The notes: a model not told the origin generated them from the sequence alone. A stretch of DNA of 64,000 nt from Methanolobus sp. UBA32 (GCA_002507205.1 DAZF01000004.1:1-64000); one strand, 5' to 3'. Positions 42,638-51,949 are shown, counted from the first letter of the stretch. Translations and numbers: made by a program.

Positions 42638-45037
42638 TCAGATCATGTCTGAGGAGCTGTAGCGCATCCTGTCTGCAAGTTCCTGCCTCTTACCATTGTT
42701 CCATCCACCGACAGCCTGCACATATCCGGTTACCCTGGACATCTGCTCCACGTGTGAAGAGCCACAGTTATTACATGCTTCCTTCAGGCCGGACATCATA
42801 TGGAAGTCATCAAGGCATATGGTCATGTCCTTGGTGAAGGCAAAGTAACCTATCTGGGTGTTCTTTGCAATGTTCATTGCGAACTCCTTAAGACCCTTTG
42901 CATCAGGGGCACCTTCACCCATCCAGATATGACAGATGTTTCCTCCGTCAACGATAGGGAAGAACACATGCTCAATGTTCATCCTGTCGATCAGCGATAT
43001 GTTGGCACCTGGTGGTACATGAGTACCATTGGTGTAGTAGACAGGCAGATCAGTGGTCTTTCTGAGGTTCGCAAGAGCGGCTTCCTTGTCACCCTTCACA
43101 ACTTCAAGTACACAATCCCTGTATTCCTCATGAAGCATGTCGGACACGGAGAATCTCTGACCTGTGGTTTCAGCAGGAGTACGTGCAAGGGCTATTTCCA
43201 GACCGTGTTTCTGGCTGAGCTCATTGGCATACATCTCCATCTCAGTCATCACCCTGATGGCGAATTTGAATGAGTTCTTAGACTCATGCAGCTGGGAACC
43301 TGTATGATACTGCACCATTTCATTGATGCCTATAACACCTATTGTACAGACAAGTGCATCAATATCAACTGCAACAGCACCCTTTTCACCTGTTATAGGA
43401 TCTTTTGGCCTCTGTGTTGCAAAAGGCATCCTGTTATTCTCAATGATATTGTCCATCCAGCTACGCTTTGTCTTGAAAAGACCTATACACTGATCCATGA
43501 GATTCTTGAGGTCTGCAAACAGGGCAGAATCGTCCCCGTTAGCCCTATATGCTGCCCTTGGGCAGTTAAGAGACACGACCTGCCAGGAACCCATTGAGAA
43601 ATGCTTCCCGTCCTTGAACATGAGCTTATCATCAAAACTGTCATCTGCATCAGCATTTGCTGAGAACTGGTATGCACAGCATTGATAGCAGGATATGCCT
43701 TCGCCTGAACCTCGGTATTCAGGTAGCTGGTTATCGAAATACGGAGTGCCGAACTTTGCTGCAAGTTCAAAGGTCATGTCATAGAGTGCCTCATAACCCG
43801 GCAAATCAGGATGTGCCTTGTTGAAGAATTCATCCTCCTGCATGAAGTCAGGTTCGATGGATATTTCAGGCTTAGGGAAATTGAAAGGTTTGCCCCAATT
43901 ATCACCTTCAATCATTACATCCATAAGTGCCTGGAAGGAAAGACGTACTTCGCGCTCGAACTCGCTGTAGGTGCGCTTCTGTGTGCCATTGGTACCATCA
44001 TGTACACGTCCCTTGTAAACAGCTGGCTTATCCTTCCAGAGTTTTGGTACACCCGGAGACAGCTGAACGGAGGAGAACACGACCTGTCCACCACGGGCTA
44101 CCATCATCTGGGTCATCTCATACACGAACATCTGCATGAGCTGTTTAATATCATTGTAACTCTTGCCCTCAAGATATGGAGCAAGGAATGTCAGGAAATT
44201 ATAGAATCCCTGCCCACCTGCGAAGTTGGTCTGTGCACTTCCCAGAGCCTTGACTGCATGGAGTATAGCCACCTCTGCCTTCATTGCAGGGCCGGCGACG
44301 CTTGCCTTGGCACCTGAGCCGTCTGGCATGAGACCATAATAGAAGAAATACCTGAGATCCCAGTCCTGGCAGAATGCCCGGGTGCCTAGATACTCAAGGT
44401 CATGAATGTGAATATCACCGTTAAGATGCATGTCAGCAAGCTTTGTAGGCAGAAGAAGTAAGTATTGTTCCTTGGAGATCTTGTCAGCCTTCTTCTTATG
44501 GGATGTCTCAGCATTTTCCTGGAGGTTTGCGTTGTCATTTGCCTCGAAACCACTTCCGAGGTCAATCTCACAGGCATCATATACAGGAGTACCTATCCTC
44601 GTGGAAACATTTCTCCATTCAACATGGCCCCTCTGAAGCAGTTCCATGTTCACGATCTCTCTTATAAGCGGACCTGAAAGGAACTTAAGGTCAAGGCTTC
44701 TGATGAGACGCTCTACTTCTTTTGCAATGTTATGAGCCTCATCCTTTTCGATGCCAGGTTTGCCATGGAACCTCTCAGCAAGCTTTGTCTCCTTCAGCAA
44801 CTGATTGACAATTACACTGCGGTCCCAATCAACCATGTGTCCTGCTGTGGTGCGCACCTTTGGCATTATAGAGATATCATGGCCATCGAGTGTCTTCTGT
44901 ATAGCATGCTGTTTTGTTAATGGTGTCATACTGATATCTGTCCTCTCATCTTCCTCTGCGTGAACCTGCATGTCAGTTCCCAAGTCTGACCTGTCAAGTC
45001 CTGTCTTTTCCTTTTTAGTAGCACATACGTCCATCAT
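42638..45037 (-). CDS. nrdD: Anaerobic ribonucleoside-triphosphate reductase with ATP cone
   Basis: Class III ribonucleotide reductase (799 aa), converting NTPs to dNTPs without oxygen. An N-terminal extension of about 55 residues, then an ATP-cone regulatory domain (about 58-150, ISIMPKVRTTAGHMVDWDRS region), then the catalytic barrel. SCYQCCAYQF holds active-site cysteines, ARTPAETTGQRFS and YYTNGTHVPPGANISL are substrate-loop motifs, and a zinc-site region contains CNNC. The glycyl radical motif RVTGYVQ is near residue 770. It is preceded by a small redoxin (21 bp away) and followed by NrdG, giving a complete system. The second NrdD-like gene at 27315 lacks the cone. Confidence 0.95.
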   Translation of the reverse strand: MMDVCATKKEKTGLDRSDLGTDMQVHAEEDERTDISMTPLTKQHAIQKTLDGHDISIMPKVRTTAGHMVDWDRSVIVNQLLKETKLAERFHGKPGIEKDEAHNIAKEVERLIRSLDLKFLSGPLIREIVNMELLQRGHVEWRNVSTRIGTPVYDACEIDLGSGFEANDNANLQENAETSHKKKADKISKEQYLLLLPTKLADMHLNGDIHIHDLEYLGTRAFCQDWDLRYFFYYGLMPDGSGAKASVAGPAMKAEVAILHAVKALGSAQTNFAGGQGFYNFLTFLAPYLEGKSYNDIKQLMQMFVYEMTQMMVARGGQVVFSSVQLSPGVPKLWKDKPAVYKGRVHDGTNGTQKRTYSEFEREVRLSFQALMDVMIEGDNWGKPFNFPKPEISIEPDFMQEDEFFNKAHPDLPGYEALYDMTFELAAKFGTPYFDNQLPEYRGSGEGISCYQCCAYQFSANADADDSFDDKLMFKDGKHFSMGSWQVVSLNCPRAAYRANGDDSALFADLKNLMDQCIGLFKTKRSWMDNIIENNRMPFATQRPKDPITGEKGAVAVDIDALVCTIGVIGINEMVQYHTGSQLHESKNSFKFAIRVMTEMEMYANELSQKHGLEIALARTPAETTGQRFSVSDMLHEEYRDCVLEVVKGDKEAALANLRKTTDLPVYYTNGTHVPPGANISLIDRMNIEHVFFPIVDGGNICHIWMGEGAPDAKGLKEFAMNIAKNTQIGYFAFTKDMTICLDDFHMMSGLKEACNNCGSSHVEQMSRVTGYVQAVGGWNNGKRQELADRMRYSSSDMI

Positions 45038-45058
45038 TCCACCTCAATTTGATTGCAC

Positions 45059-45310
45059 TTAGAGTATTCTACCCAGGACTTCCAGATTCACTTCAGGACC
45101 GTTGAACAGTTCTTTATGTGTTAAAAATTCATCGCCGATCTGGAGTACCGGGGCAGTCATGGTGAAAACACCATTGAATTTAAGTTCGGTCAAAGCTTCA
45201 GGAGTAGACATATCTGCAGTTGTGAAAGCAACTTCCTTTGCCGTAAGTACCTTCTTCAGTTGCTCGCATTTCGGGCAAGTCTTTGTTGTATATATAACCA
45301 CTTCAACCAT
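45059..45310 (-). CDS. Glutaredoxin/NrdH-like redoxin
   Basis: A small thioredoxin-fold protein (83 aa) with the redox motif CPKC (about residues 11-14 in YTTKTCPKCEQLKKVL) and TMTAPVLQIGDEFLTHKELF, containing the cis-proline region. Start at 45310 fits the usual NrdH N-terminus; an in-frame ATG at 45328 would add six residues. It lies 21 bp upstream of nrdD in the same operon and probably supplies electrons to the reductase, formate being the other known donor of class III enzymes. Electron source (thioredoxin reductase, F420- or ferredoxin-linked) not visible. Confidence 0.88.
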   Translation of the reverse strand: MVEVVIYTTKTCPKCEQLKKVLTAKEVAFTTADMSTPEALTELKFNGVFTMTAPVLQIGDEFLTHKELFNGPEVNLEVLGRIL

Positions 45311-45709
45311 TTTCTCGCGTCCCTTCATAGTATATAATTAATTTATTATATTAGTACCATTCTGGAGAGGAACAACAATGCCATATGATAAAAGCATAAT
45401 CAAGCGGCATTGTCATAATAATCACCTTGTTTTCCAGAAGGTAAATTATACAAATGCCATATAGCTTAATAATGGTTTTTCAAACATCGTTTGAATATAC
45501 AATCGAGAATATTAGACCATGTCTGAAACATATGTGATAACACACATGATAACTAATTAGTACCATATGTGATTATAACTCATATGAAAGAAACTGAATT
45601 AAAATTTACCCACAATACAAGCAAACAAAAAGTACACAAAGAAAAGTACGATCCTACTGCCAAAAGATGTATATTATAAACCCTATATAGCACATAATCC
45701 AATCAAGAG
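45311..45709. promoter_or_regulatory. 399-bp divergent intergenic region with repeated CATATGTGAT and an inverted repeat
   Basis: This AT-rich region between the nrd operon and radB holds no ORF. It contains a perfect 7-3-7 inverted repeat (TTCAAAC-ATC-GTTTGAA, 45479-45495). CATATGTGAT occurs twice (45529-45538, 45564-45573), and CATATG four times in total (45382, 45529, 45564, 45581). A TATA-like GTATATTATAAACC at 45669-45682 lies about 30-35 bp before the radB start, suggesting a leaderless radB mRNA. The repeats are candidate binding sites for a regulator of the nrd genes, of radB or both. Confidence 0.5.
45479..45495. repeat. Perfect inverted repeat in the nrd-radB intergenic region
   Basis: TTCAAAC-ATC-GTTTGAA, arms of 7 bp around a 3-bp spacer, about 170 bp before the redoxin gene and 215 bp before radB. 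Arm symmetry suggests a dimeric protein-binding site rather than a terminator because no T-run follows. No second copy was seen nearby. Confidence 0.5.
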
Positions 45710-46387
45710 GTGTACAAGATAACTGAAAAACTAAGCTCCGGCTGCAAGCCTATTGACGAACTTCTGGGAGGAGGATTTGAGGCTGGCGTTGTGACACAAA
45801 TATACGGAGAAGCCGGGAGCGGGAAGACCAATCTCTGCCTTCAGCTTGCAGTAGAATGTGTTAAAAATGGGAAAAAGGTCATCTATATAGATACTGAAGC
45901 GATCTCCCCTGACAGATTCAAGCAAATAGCCGGAGAGAATGCAAAAGACATTGCACAGCAAATAATCATCTTTGAACCTCATAATTTTGAAGAACAGTAT
46001 GCTGCGGTAATGGAAATAGAGAAACTCATCTCAGACAGGATCGGCCTTATAATAATAGATTCTGCAACTTCTTTTTACAGATTAGAGCTTGACCAGGAAG
46101 AATCAAGCATAAGGACCAGAAGAGAACTGGCAAACCAGATAGGTTTTGTACACGGCATTGCGCGCAAACACAGGATCGTGGCCGTTATGACCAATCAGGT
46201 CTACAGTGATATATCAACAGGCAACGTGAGACCCATAGGTGGCAGTGGCATAGAGCACATATCAAAAACCATCATTCAGCTTGAAAAAACAGGAGATGGC
46301 AAAAGACGTGCAAAACTATGGAAACACCGCTCACTTCCAGAAGGCAGAACCTGTGAGTTTACCATCACCGGCGAAGGCGTAAGATAA
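45710..46387 (+). CDS. radB: DNA repair and recombination protein RadB
   Basis: Archaeal RecA/Rad51-family paralogue of 225 aa that assists RadA in recombination. P-loop GEAGSGKT is at residues 33-40, Walker B LIIIDSATSFYR at about 106-117, then ELDQEESSIRTRRELANQIG and TNQVYSD. It lacks the N-terminal domain of RadA, as RadB proteins do. It starts with GTG; a TATA element 30-35 bp upstream suggests a leaderless mRNA. It lies divergent from the nrd operon, across the 399-bp repeat-containing gap, and converges with trmI. Confidence 0.95.
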   Translation: MYKITEKLSSGCKPIDELLGGGFEAGVVTQIYGEAGSGKTNLCLQLAVECVKNGKKVIYIDTEAISPDRFKQIAGENAKDIAQQIIIFEPHNFEEQYAAVMEIEKLISDRIGLIIIDSATSFYRLELDQEESSIRTRRELANQIGFVHGIARKHRIVAVMTNQVYSDISTGNVRPIGGSGIEHISKTIIQLEKTGDGKRRAKLWKHRSLPEGRTCEFTITGEGVR

Positions 46388-46393
46388 AAATAT

Positions 46394-47146
46394 TCAGGCT
46401 CTTGCTATTGTAATAAAACCCGTGTGCCCCACTTTTGAAGTAGATGGTCGCGTACCCCTTGATGAAAAGGATATCTCACGTTCTGAGCATTCAAAGGTCA
46501 TCACCTCATAGAAATTTGCAGCTTCAATTGCATCACGTATCTCTTTTGTCTGTTCAAAGAACGGAGAATATGTAGCAAGGAAACCCCCGGGATACAGTAC
46601 ATTCCTTACATATGGAATTACATCTTTTGAATTCTGAGTATCAAGAGTTATGACATCGAATTTCTCATCGAGGTTCTTTATCTCTTCAACGATGTCACCA
46701 CAGCGTAGTTCTACATTATCCAGGCCGGCATTTTCAACATTCTTACGGGCAACCCCTACGAAGTCATCCCTTACCTCATAGGTTACAACGCGTTTTGCAA
46801 TTGAACCAAGATACATTGTGAGTATACCAGAACCTGTGCCTGCATCCAGAACAACATCGTCCTTATTGAGTCCTGTATAGGCAATTATCATACCTATGTC
46901 TTTGGGCATCATTGGGGCGCCTGTTCTTTTTGCATGACGGAAAAAATCGGGCATCTTAGGACGCTGAATGGTGAACTCCTGGCCTTTGTGTGACACCACA
47001 ATATCACCAGGGACCTTGTCCGCTAGAGAGGACAGTTCGATTATACCGAAATCCGTGTGTAGTTGATCATCGGATACTTTTACGATGAACTCTCTGACCT
47101 TATCCCTGTGGGAGGTCTTCAACAAAACCAATTCACCAGTTAACAT
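46394..47146 (-). CDS. trmI: tRNA (adenine-N1-)-methyltransferase, TrmI type
   Basis: SAM-dependent enzyme of 250 aa forming m1A (position 57/58) in archaeal tRNA. N-terminal beta domain about residues 1-80, then the Rossmann methyltransferase with motif I VLDAGTGSGILTMYLG (about 97-112), VVTYEVRDDF, RCGDIVEEI and DVITLDTQN (catalytic Asp region). The C-terminal part is FECSEREISFSSRGTRPSTSKVGHTGFI. Start ATG is inside the stop of the HD-domain gene (TAATG), so the two genes are translationally coupled. Confidence 0.93.
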   Translation of the reverse strand: MLTGELVLLKTSHRDKVREFIVKVSDDQLHTDFGIIELSSLADKVPGDIVVSHKGQEFTIQRPKMPDFFRHAKRTGAPMMPKDIGMIIAYTGLNKDDVVLDAGTGSGILTMYLGSIAKRVVTYEVRDDFVGVARKNVENAGLDNVELRCGDIVEEIKNLDEKFDVITLDTQNSKDVIPYVRNVLYPGGFLATYSPFFEQTKEIRDAIEAANFYEVMTFECSEREISFSSRGTRPSTSKVGHTGFITIARA

Positions 47147-48990
47147 TATTTTACACCTGTAGGACGTTTTTTTGAGACATACCGATTAGAAGGAATTGTA
47201 ACGATATCCCTTGTTATAGAATGTTTATTCATGGAGAGATGAGACATCATTTCCTCGAATTCCGTGCGGTAGGCATCTGCAAGTGACCCTGCATATTCAA
47301 CCCCTTCCCATGTCAGCACATATTCATAACTCTGCCGGAACCTTCCATCCTTTTCATAGTAACGCAGGTCCTCATCAACAATACCCATGGCAACGAGCAC
47401 CTGTATGTCCTCAAAGACCTTCTCACAGTAGGGGAAACCGTACCTTTCATGGAAGGAATAATCGAAAAGGTTCCTGAGTTTGGGAAACGTGCCCAGCCCA
47501 CGAATGGTGCGGTACAGCCAGGTGATATGCCGAAGACGCGGAATTGATATAAAATCCGGTTTTTCATCTACGAAAAGACTGTGTACGGCATAGAATAACA
47601 GAATTATGCCCTCTATGGGCAGATACTGGTCTTCGCGGGTGAAATTAAGGAGGCGGGGAGAAAGATCATCGACAACCCTGTGCAACTCCGAAAGCACAGC
47701 AACCGAATCCTTATCTGTGACCACGTCAGGATGAGAAAACGCAGTGAGTGACAACTGTCGGGATATTGCCCGTACCAGACCGTTGGCAAGCGCCGATTCA
47801 TCGTAGAAGAAACCATCCTCCTGATCCATTGCAACACGCATGCTCTTGGGAACACCTGAGGCTACCGTAAGGTCAACAAGGACATCCCCCAGTTCCCGGG
47901 CAAGTCTGGCCTCAAGTCTTTTTGTGGCTACACCATGCCGTGCAATTGTTGAGAGAGCCATCCTTGTGGAAGGCCGGATTATCTTCTGGCTAAGTCTGGC
48001 AACCGGAACATATAACCGGCCATCACGCAGGTCATTCAGTAACTTAAGAGACTTTTCAGATGCATTTGACCTTATGAAATTGAGCAGGTCAATGTCATTG
48101 TACTCTGTGAAGAAGCGAACGATCTCATTCTTCGCAGCTTCTGTTCCCGACCCATCTTTGAAATACTCAAGTGCATCCTCAAGTGCATAGAGCAACATCA
48201 CCCGGGCAGCCTGGGTCTTAGGATTATGAATGATAGCAGTATAATGATGGGCGCGGGATATCAGAAGGGATTCGGCAGCCGTGAGGGCCATGTCACTTCC
48301 GTAACCTGAACCATCCGAGCTTCCCAGCACAACAGTTCCATTCTTGATGATGAGGCTGCCTATTATCTGGTCAACGTCTATGAGTCCGAATGAAACACCC
48401 GTATGATAGGAATCACGCAGAAGGAAATCTATCCTGTCAGCATCCACGTCACCTGCAATTATCTGGGCAAGGTACGGTTTTGAAATGGATTGTGCATCAC
48501 CTGTAGCCATCCTTGATATTTCATCAAAGAAGTCGAAAGGGTCTGTGTCAAACTCGGACTCCACATACCTTGCAATATAATTATCCTGTGGCAGTATCCT
48601 GGAAATAATATCTTTTGAGAAAGCCTCGTGTTTTATGAACTTCTTCCCTTCAATCACCGGCTGTAACTGAGGATTACGCTTCAGCACATTCTCAACCGCA
48701 TGAGAAAAAGCAGAATGGCCCACATCATGCAGGAGACCTGCAACCCTTATCTTGCGTATGTCCTCGCCTTCAAGTGACAGGGACTGACCGATAACCGATG
48801 CCATGTGCATGGTTCCGATACTATGCTCAAAACGAGTATGATTGGCACCCGGATATACATGATCGACTAACCCCAGTTGCTGGATGTTACGCAGACGCTG
48901 TACGTGCCTGGTGCTCAGGAGCATCTGCTCGAACTCATCAAGGATGATGGTCTTGTGAACAGGATCATGGATTATCAGGGGTTTTTGCAT
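47146..48990 (-). CDS. HD-domain phosphohydrolase (SAMHD1/dGTPase-like)
   Basis: A large HD-superfamily protein of 614 aa. Conserved motifs: NHTRFEHSIGTMHMA (about residues 50-64), the HD pair in GLLHDVGHSAFSHAVE (H88, D89), DIISRIL, and the last Asp in AGDVDADRIDFLLRDSYHTG (about 168-187). This matches YdhJ/SAMHD1-like dNTP triphosphohydrolase-type proteins, in which the HD residues bind metal. Long helical C-terminal half (about 300-600) unlike a simple dGTPase. Overlaps trmI by TAATG. Nucleotide hydrolysis is probable but the substrate is unknown. Confidence 0.88.
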   Translation of the reverse strand: MQKPLIIHDPVHKTIILDEFEQMLLSTRHVQRLRNIQQLGLVDHVYPGANHTRFEHSIGTMHMASVIGQSLSLEGEDIRKIRVAGLLHDVGHSAFSHAVENVLKRNPQLQPVIEGKKFIKHEAFSKDIISRILPQDNYIARYVESEFDTDPFDFFDEISRMATGDAQSISKPYLAQIIAGDVDADRIDFLLRDSYHTGVSFGLIDVDQIIGSLIIKNGTVVLGSSDGSGYGSDMALTAAESLLISRAHHYTAIIHNPKTQAARVMLLYALEDALEYFKDGSGTEAAKNEIVRFFTEYNDIDLLNFIRSNASEKSLKLLNDLRDGRLYVPVARLSQKIIRPSTRMALSTIARHGVATKRLEARLARELGDVLVDLTVASGVPKSMRVAMDQEDGFFYDESALANGLVRAISRQLSLTAFSHPDVVTDKDSVAVLSELHRVVDDLSPRLLNFTREDQYLPIEGIILLFYAVHSLFVDEKPDFISIPRLRHITWLYRTIRGLGTFPKLRNLFDYSFHERYGFPYCEKVFEDIQVLVAMGIVDEDLRYYEKDGRFRQSYEYVLTWEGVEYAGSLADAYRTEFEEMMSHLSMNKHSITRDIVTIPSNRYVSKKRPTGVK

Positions 48991-49083
48991 TGGCTGATAT
49001 TATGAGGAGGGAGTATATAAATGAAAGGCAAATAGGCCCCCATAGAGTAAATAGGACGTACTAATTGCATTTCTACCAGGCCT

Positions 49084-49746
49084 TTAGCCACCCAGCATGA
49101 CTGTGATTGCCGCGATCATCATGCCAATAACAGCAGTGATGAAGCCTGACCTGAGCCTCTCAAACAGGTCTTTCTCATAGGTCCTGTAGTACCCTATCAC
49201 GAAAAGTAGAGATATGCCCAGCCAGTTGGATATAGTAAGGGCAAAGTACATATCTTCAATTAAGAAGAACGGAAGGATGACTGTCAGTCCTGCGACCGTG
49301 GAAACAAGAGTTGTACCAAGAATTATATTGAGTATATCTCCGGCAGAGACTGCCTCTTTTTTCCCGGCTGCTGCGAGATGTACTACCAGATCACCATATA
49401 ATTTCTGCCTTTTATCTGCAGCTATGTTGCTCAGGATAGTGTTGCCAAGTTGTTCGCCTATCAGGGATATTGCAGCATCCTTTTCCCGCTTTGACCTGCA
49501 CATATCAATTATATCATTCTCCATCCGTAGATTGTACTTCCGCTCCCATACATAGAAAGAGCCATCTGCGATTCCCCAGGCGACACAGCAGAAAAGCGCA
49601 GAATATACAAGAGGAAAATGTGAGGCATCCGATGTGGCAATATAGGTCCTTAGAACGCTTGTGAAGGTCATTGCAAGTATTACTGCATAAATAGCCTCGG
49701 CCCCAACCCAGTACCTGCCAATGTAATCTGAAAGACCCATGTCCAC
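49084..49746 (-). CDS. VIT1/CCC1-like integral membrane protein
   Basis: A membrane protein of 220 aa with five likely membrane segments (about 13-33, 43-63, 145-165, 170-190, 198-218) and a cytoplasmic loop (about 65-140) rich in charged residues. The pattern EAIYAVILAMTFTSVLRTYI near the N-terminus and SAGDILNIILGTTLVSTVAG in the middle recall vacuolar iron transporter (VIT1/CCC1) family proteins; similarity is partial, so the call is tentative. It is a single gene on the minus strand, preceded by a 182-bp gap to the divergent mtnA-like gene. Confidence 0.65.
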   Translation of the reverse strand: MDMGLSDYIGRYWVGAEAIYAVILAMTFTSVLRTYIATSDASHFPLVYSALFCCVAWGIADGSFYVWERKYNLRMENDIIDMCRSKREKDAAISLIGEQLGNTILSNIAADKRQKLYGDLVVHLAAAGKKEAVSAGDILNIILGTTLVSTVAGLTVILPFFLIEDMYFALTISNWLGISLLFVIGYYRTYEKDLFERLRSGFITAVIGMMIAAITVMLGG

Positions 49747-49928
49747 TTCAAGTAGCTGATTGATATTAAGGATATTCGGTTAATTTCTCTATTCGAATGT
49801 TGCACCTTATGTAGCATAATAATGAACTTACCAGAGATCTGTTAAACTTCATCTTCGCCATGACCTACGACTAACCCACCAACCTTCACATTTTTATCCC
49901 AGTCCATACCTTTAAAAGAGCAGATAGC

Positions 49929-50948
49929 ATGAGAACCATAGACTGGAATAATGAATCAGCTTCAATCGTAATGATAGACCAGACACTCCTGCCAATGGAG
50001 TACAAGGTCATTGAATGTAAAACACTTGCCTCATTATGTGAGGCTATCAAGTCCCTGCGCGTGCGGGGTGCTCCTGCGCTTGGAGCTGCCGGTGCCTATG
50101 GTATCGCACTTGCCGCAACACTTAGCAGTGCCAGCAACATGGATGCACTCACAAAGGACCTGCAAATAGCTGCAAAGACCATCAAGGCAACACGTCCCAC
50201 TGCTGTAAACCTGGCATGGGGTGTTGACAGGACAATAGACGCGATCTCGGATGCATATGACCTAGATGGTATCAAGGATGTGGTACTGTCCGAAGCAAAG
50301 AATATCGCTGACGAGGACGTGGCAACCAACAAGAAACTTGGAAAACACGGAGCAAAGTTGCTGGAAGACGGAGATACCGTCATGACTCACTGCAATGCAG
50401 GCAGAATGGCATGTGTTGACTGGGGAACGGCACTTGGAGTTATTCGCTCTGCTATCGAGGCAGGCAAAGAGATTAAAGTCATTTCCTGTGAGACAAGACC
50501 GCTCAACCAGGGCGGCAGGATAACAACCTGGGAACTCATGCAGGACAATATAGATGTGACACTTATCACCGATTCAATGTCAGGACATGTTATGAGCAAG
50601 GGCATGGTTGACAAAGTGATCGTAGGTGCGGACAGGATTACCGGAGATGCAGTCTTCAATAAGATAGGGACCTACACACACTCCGTGCTTGCAAGGGAAC
50701 ATGAGATCCCATTCTTTGTTGCGGCCCCCATATCCACCTTTGACCCGAATAACTGGGAAGACACTGTTACCATCGAAGAGAGAGATGCCAATGAGCTGCG
50801 TTTCTTCAAGGATGTACAGATAGCACCTGCAGATGTAAAGGTGTACAACCCTGCATTCGATGCCACACCAATGGAAAATGTGACCGCTGTCATCACAGAG
50901 AAGGGAGTATTCTATCCGCCATTCCTGCTGGACGAACTCCTCGCATGA
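49929..50948 (+). CDS. mtnA: S-methyl-5-thioribose-1-phosphate isomerase-like protein (MtnA/aIF2B family)
   Basis: A 339-residue aldose-ketose phosphate isomerase of the MtnA/eIF2B-like family. Residues expected for catalysis are present: C155 in THCNAGRMA and D235 in GADRITGD. Other hallmarks are RVRGAPALGAAGAYG (about residues 41-55), ETRPLNQGGRIT and DAVFNKIGTYTHSV. The Cys/Asp pair favours methylthioribose-1-phosphate isomerase (methionine salvage) over the related ribose-1,5-bisphosphate isomerase or translation factor subunits. Methanogen members may act on 5-deoxyribose-1-phosphate derivatives in SAM by-product salvage; substrate is therefore not settled. Confidence 0.85.
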   Translation: MRTIDWNNESASIVMIDQTLLPMEYKVIECKTLASLCEAIKSLRVRGAPALGAAGAYGIALAATLSSASNMDALTKDLQIAAKTIKATRPTAVNLAWGVDRTIDAISDAYDLDGIKDVVLSEAKNIADEDVATNKKLGKHGAKLLEDGDTVMTHCNAGRMACVDWGTALGVIRSAIEAGKEIKVISCETRPLNQGGRITTWELMQDNIDVTLITDSMSGHVMSKGMVDKVIVGADRITGDAVFNKIGTYTHSVLAREHEIPFFVAAPISTFDPNNWEDTVTIEERDANELRFFKDVQIAPADVKVYNPAFDATPMENVTAVITEKGVFYPPFLLDELLA

Positions 50949-51054
50949 GGCACAGTCTTTTAAACCATTAATTACATGGAAGGGACAAATAAATTAATAA
51001 TAACCAATAATATCTAGTTAATAACGGATATAAACACTAAATACGGAGATAAAA

Positions 51055-51234
51055 ATGTCAAAGAAGAAATCCAGCGGTAACGGTTTGATGTCATCTGCCG
51101 GTCTTATGCGCTATTATGAAGCTGACAAAAAAGCAATACACATTAACCCGAAAACCGTGATCACTATCGGCATAGTTATCGGAATTGCTATCCTTATACT
51201 TGATGCAAACTTTGGAATGTGGCCATTAGCATAA
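51055..51234 (+). CDS. secG: Preprotein translocase subunit Sec61 beta (SecG-type)
   Basis: A 59-residue protein, too short for common ORF cutoffs, that matches archaeal Sec61 beta: a basic N-terminus (MSKKKSSGNGLMSSAGLMRY), the conserved YYEADKKAIHINPKTVI segment, one membrane helix (TIGIVIGIAILILD, about residues 37-50) and a short exposed end. It is the small, tail-anchored subunit of the SecYE translocon. Conserved Y and hydrophobic C-terminus support the call. The ATG follows an SD (GGAG, 7 nt). A T8 run at 51253-51260 follows the stop. Confidence 0.93.
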   Translation: MSKKKSSGNGLMSSAGLMRYYEADKKAIHINPKTVITIGIVIGIAILILDANFGMWPLA

Positions 51235-51252
51235 GCCATATTCTAATAATTC

Positions 51253-51260
51253 TTTTTTTT
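51253..51260 (+). terminator. T-run terminator after Sec61 beta
   Basis: Eight consecutive T's 19 bp after the stop of the Sec61 beta gene, without a hairpin. Archaeal RNA polymerase commonly ends transcription in such runs. It lies in the short spacer before the convergent SRP19 gene. Confidence 0.5.
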
Positions 51261-51278
51261 AAATAAAATAGTAAACTA

Positions 51279-51563
51279 TCAGGAACGCATTTCCTTGATA
51301 GCGGAGCATATCCTTCTGGAAAGATGGGTCTTTGTTGCAGTATTATCAATAAGCACCCTTCCACTTTTTTCCCACCAGCTGCGAGGATAAGCCTTGTCTG
51401 CCTCAACCTCAGGATTAAGTCCCAGTTTCTTTGCCGCGAGATTGATCTCATTGAGAGTTGGGGATTCCACTGATGACTTTCTGGAGATTATACGTCCATC
51501 ACTTCTTGATTTTGTTTTATCTATGTACGCAGGCCATATGACCAGTTTACCTCTGTCTTTCAT
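51279..51563 (-). CDS. srp19: Signal recognition particle subunit SRP19
   Basis: RNA-binding subunit of the archaeal SRP (94 aa) that shapes 7S RNA for SRP54. Typical features: RGKLVIWPAYIDKTKSRSDG at the start, ISRKSSVESPTLNEINLAAK, then GLNPEVEADKAYPRSWWEKSGRV, all SRP19 signatures. The start at 51563 (MKDRGK) matches homologues; an in-frame ATG at 51569 or 51590 would add two or nine residues. The gene is convergent with Sec61 beta, both serving protein export. Confidence 0.93.
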   Translation of the reverse strand: MKDRGKLVIWPAYIDKTKSRSDGRIISRKSSVESPTLNEINLAAKKLGLNPEVEADKAYPRSWWEKSGRVLIDNTATKTHLSRRICSAIKEMRS

Positions 51564-51673
51564 CAACATGGATTTAACAATACAACTCATTGAATTTAAA
51601 TTTGCCCTGATAAGTACCGGAGAAACGAATATGGCGGATAAGACTTAAGTATACAGAATACTGCCTAGTACGC

Positions 51674-51949
51674 ATGATAGACACCACCAGAGAGATTAAA
51701 GTTGAGAATGAAGTTGAGGACTTTATCCGTAATTCAAATAAGGACTACCGCCTGTGTACTACCTGTGGCGGACCTGCCATTGTTTCTGCAGACATGAGTG
51801 TGCCCAAGGATTCAGACATAAAACTGAAGATAGGAGATAATACTTTGCACGTATCCAAGGTACAGGCAAGATATATCAGGCAGGTCGAGATGAGAATGCT
51901 GCTTGGATACCTCAACTATTGTAAAAGAAATGGACTTGAAGAGTGCTAA
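51674..51949 (+). CDS. Conserved hypothetical protein of methanogens
   Basis: A 91-residue protein I do not recognise. It holds one CTTCGG motif (about residues 28-33), which may be half of a zinc or disulfide site, and a C-terminal helical segment (SKVQARYIRQVEMRMLLGYL) with Cys near the end (NYCKRNGLEEC). The middle (SVPKDSDIKLKIGDNTLHVS) is beta-rich. It overlaps the convergent DUF5806-like gene by 4 bp. No membrane segment. The gene looks complete; a dimer sharing a zinc site would be plausible but is unproven. Confidence 0.7.
   Translation: MIDTTREIKVENEVEDFIRNSNKDYRLCTTCGGPAIVSADMSVPKDSDIKLKIGDNTLHVSKVQARYIRQVEMRMLLGYLNYCKRNGLEEC

Noticed and set aside
45311-45709. tRNA or small RNA gene in the 399-bp gap
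   Set aside because: No T-loop GTTCGAAT-type sequence or cloverleaf pairing was found by eye; the only clear structures are the short inverted repeats.
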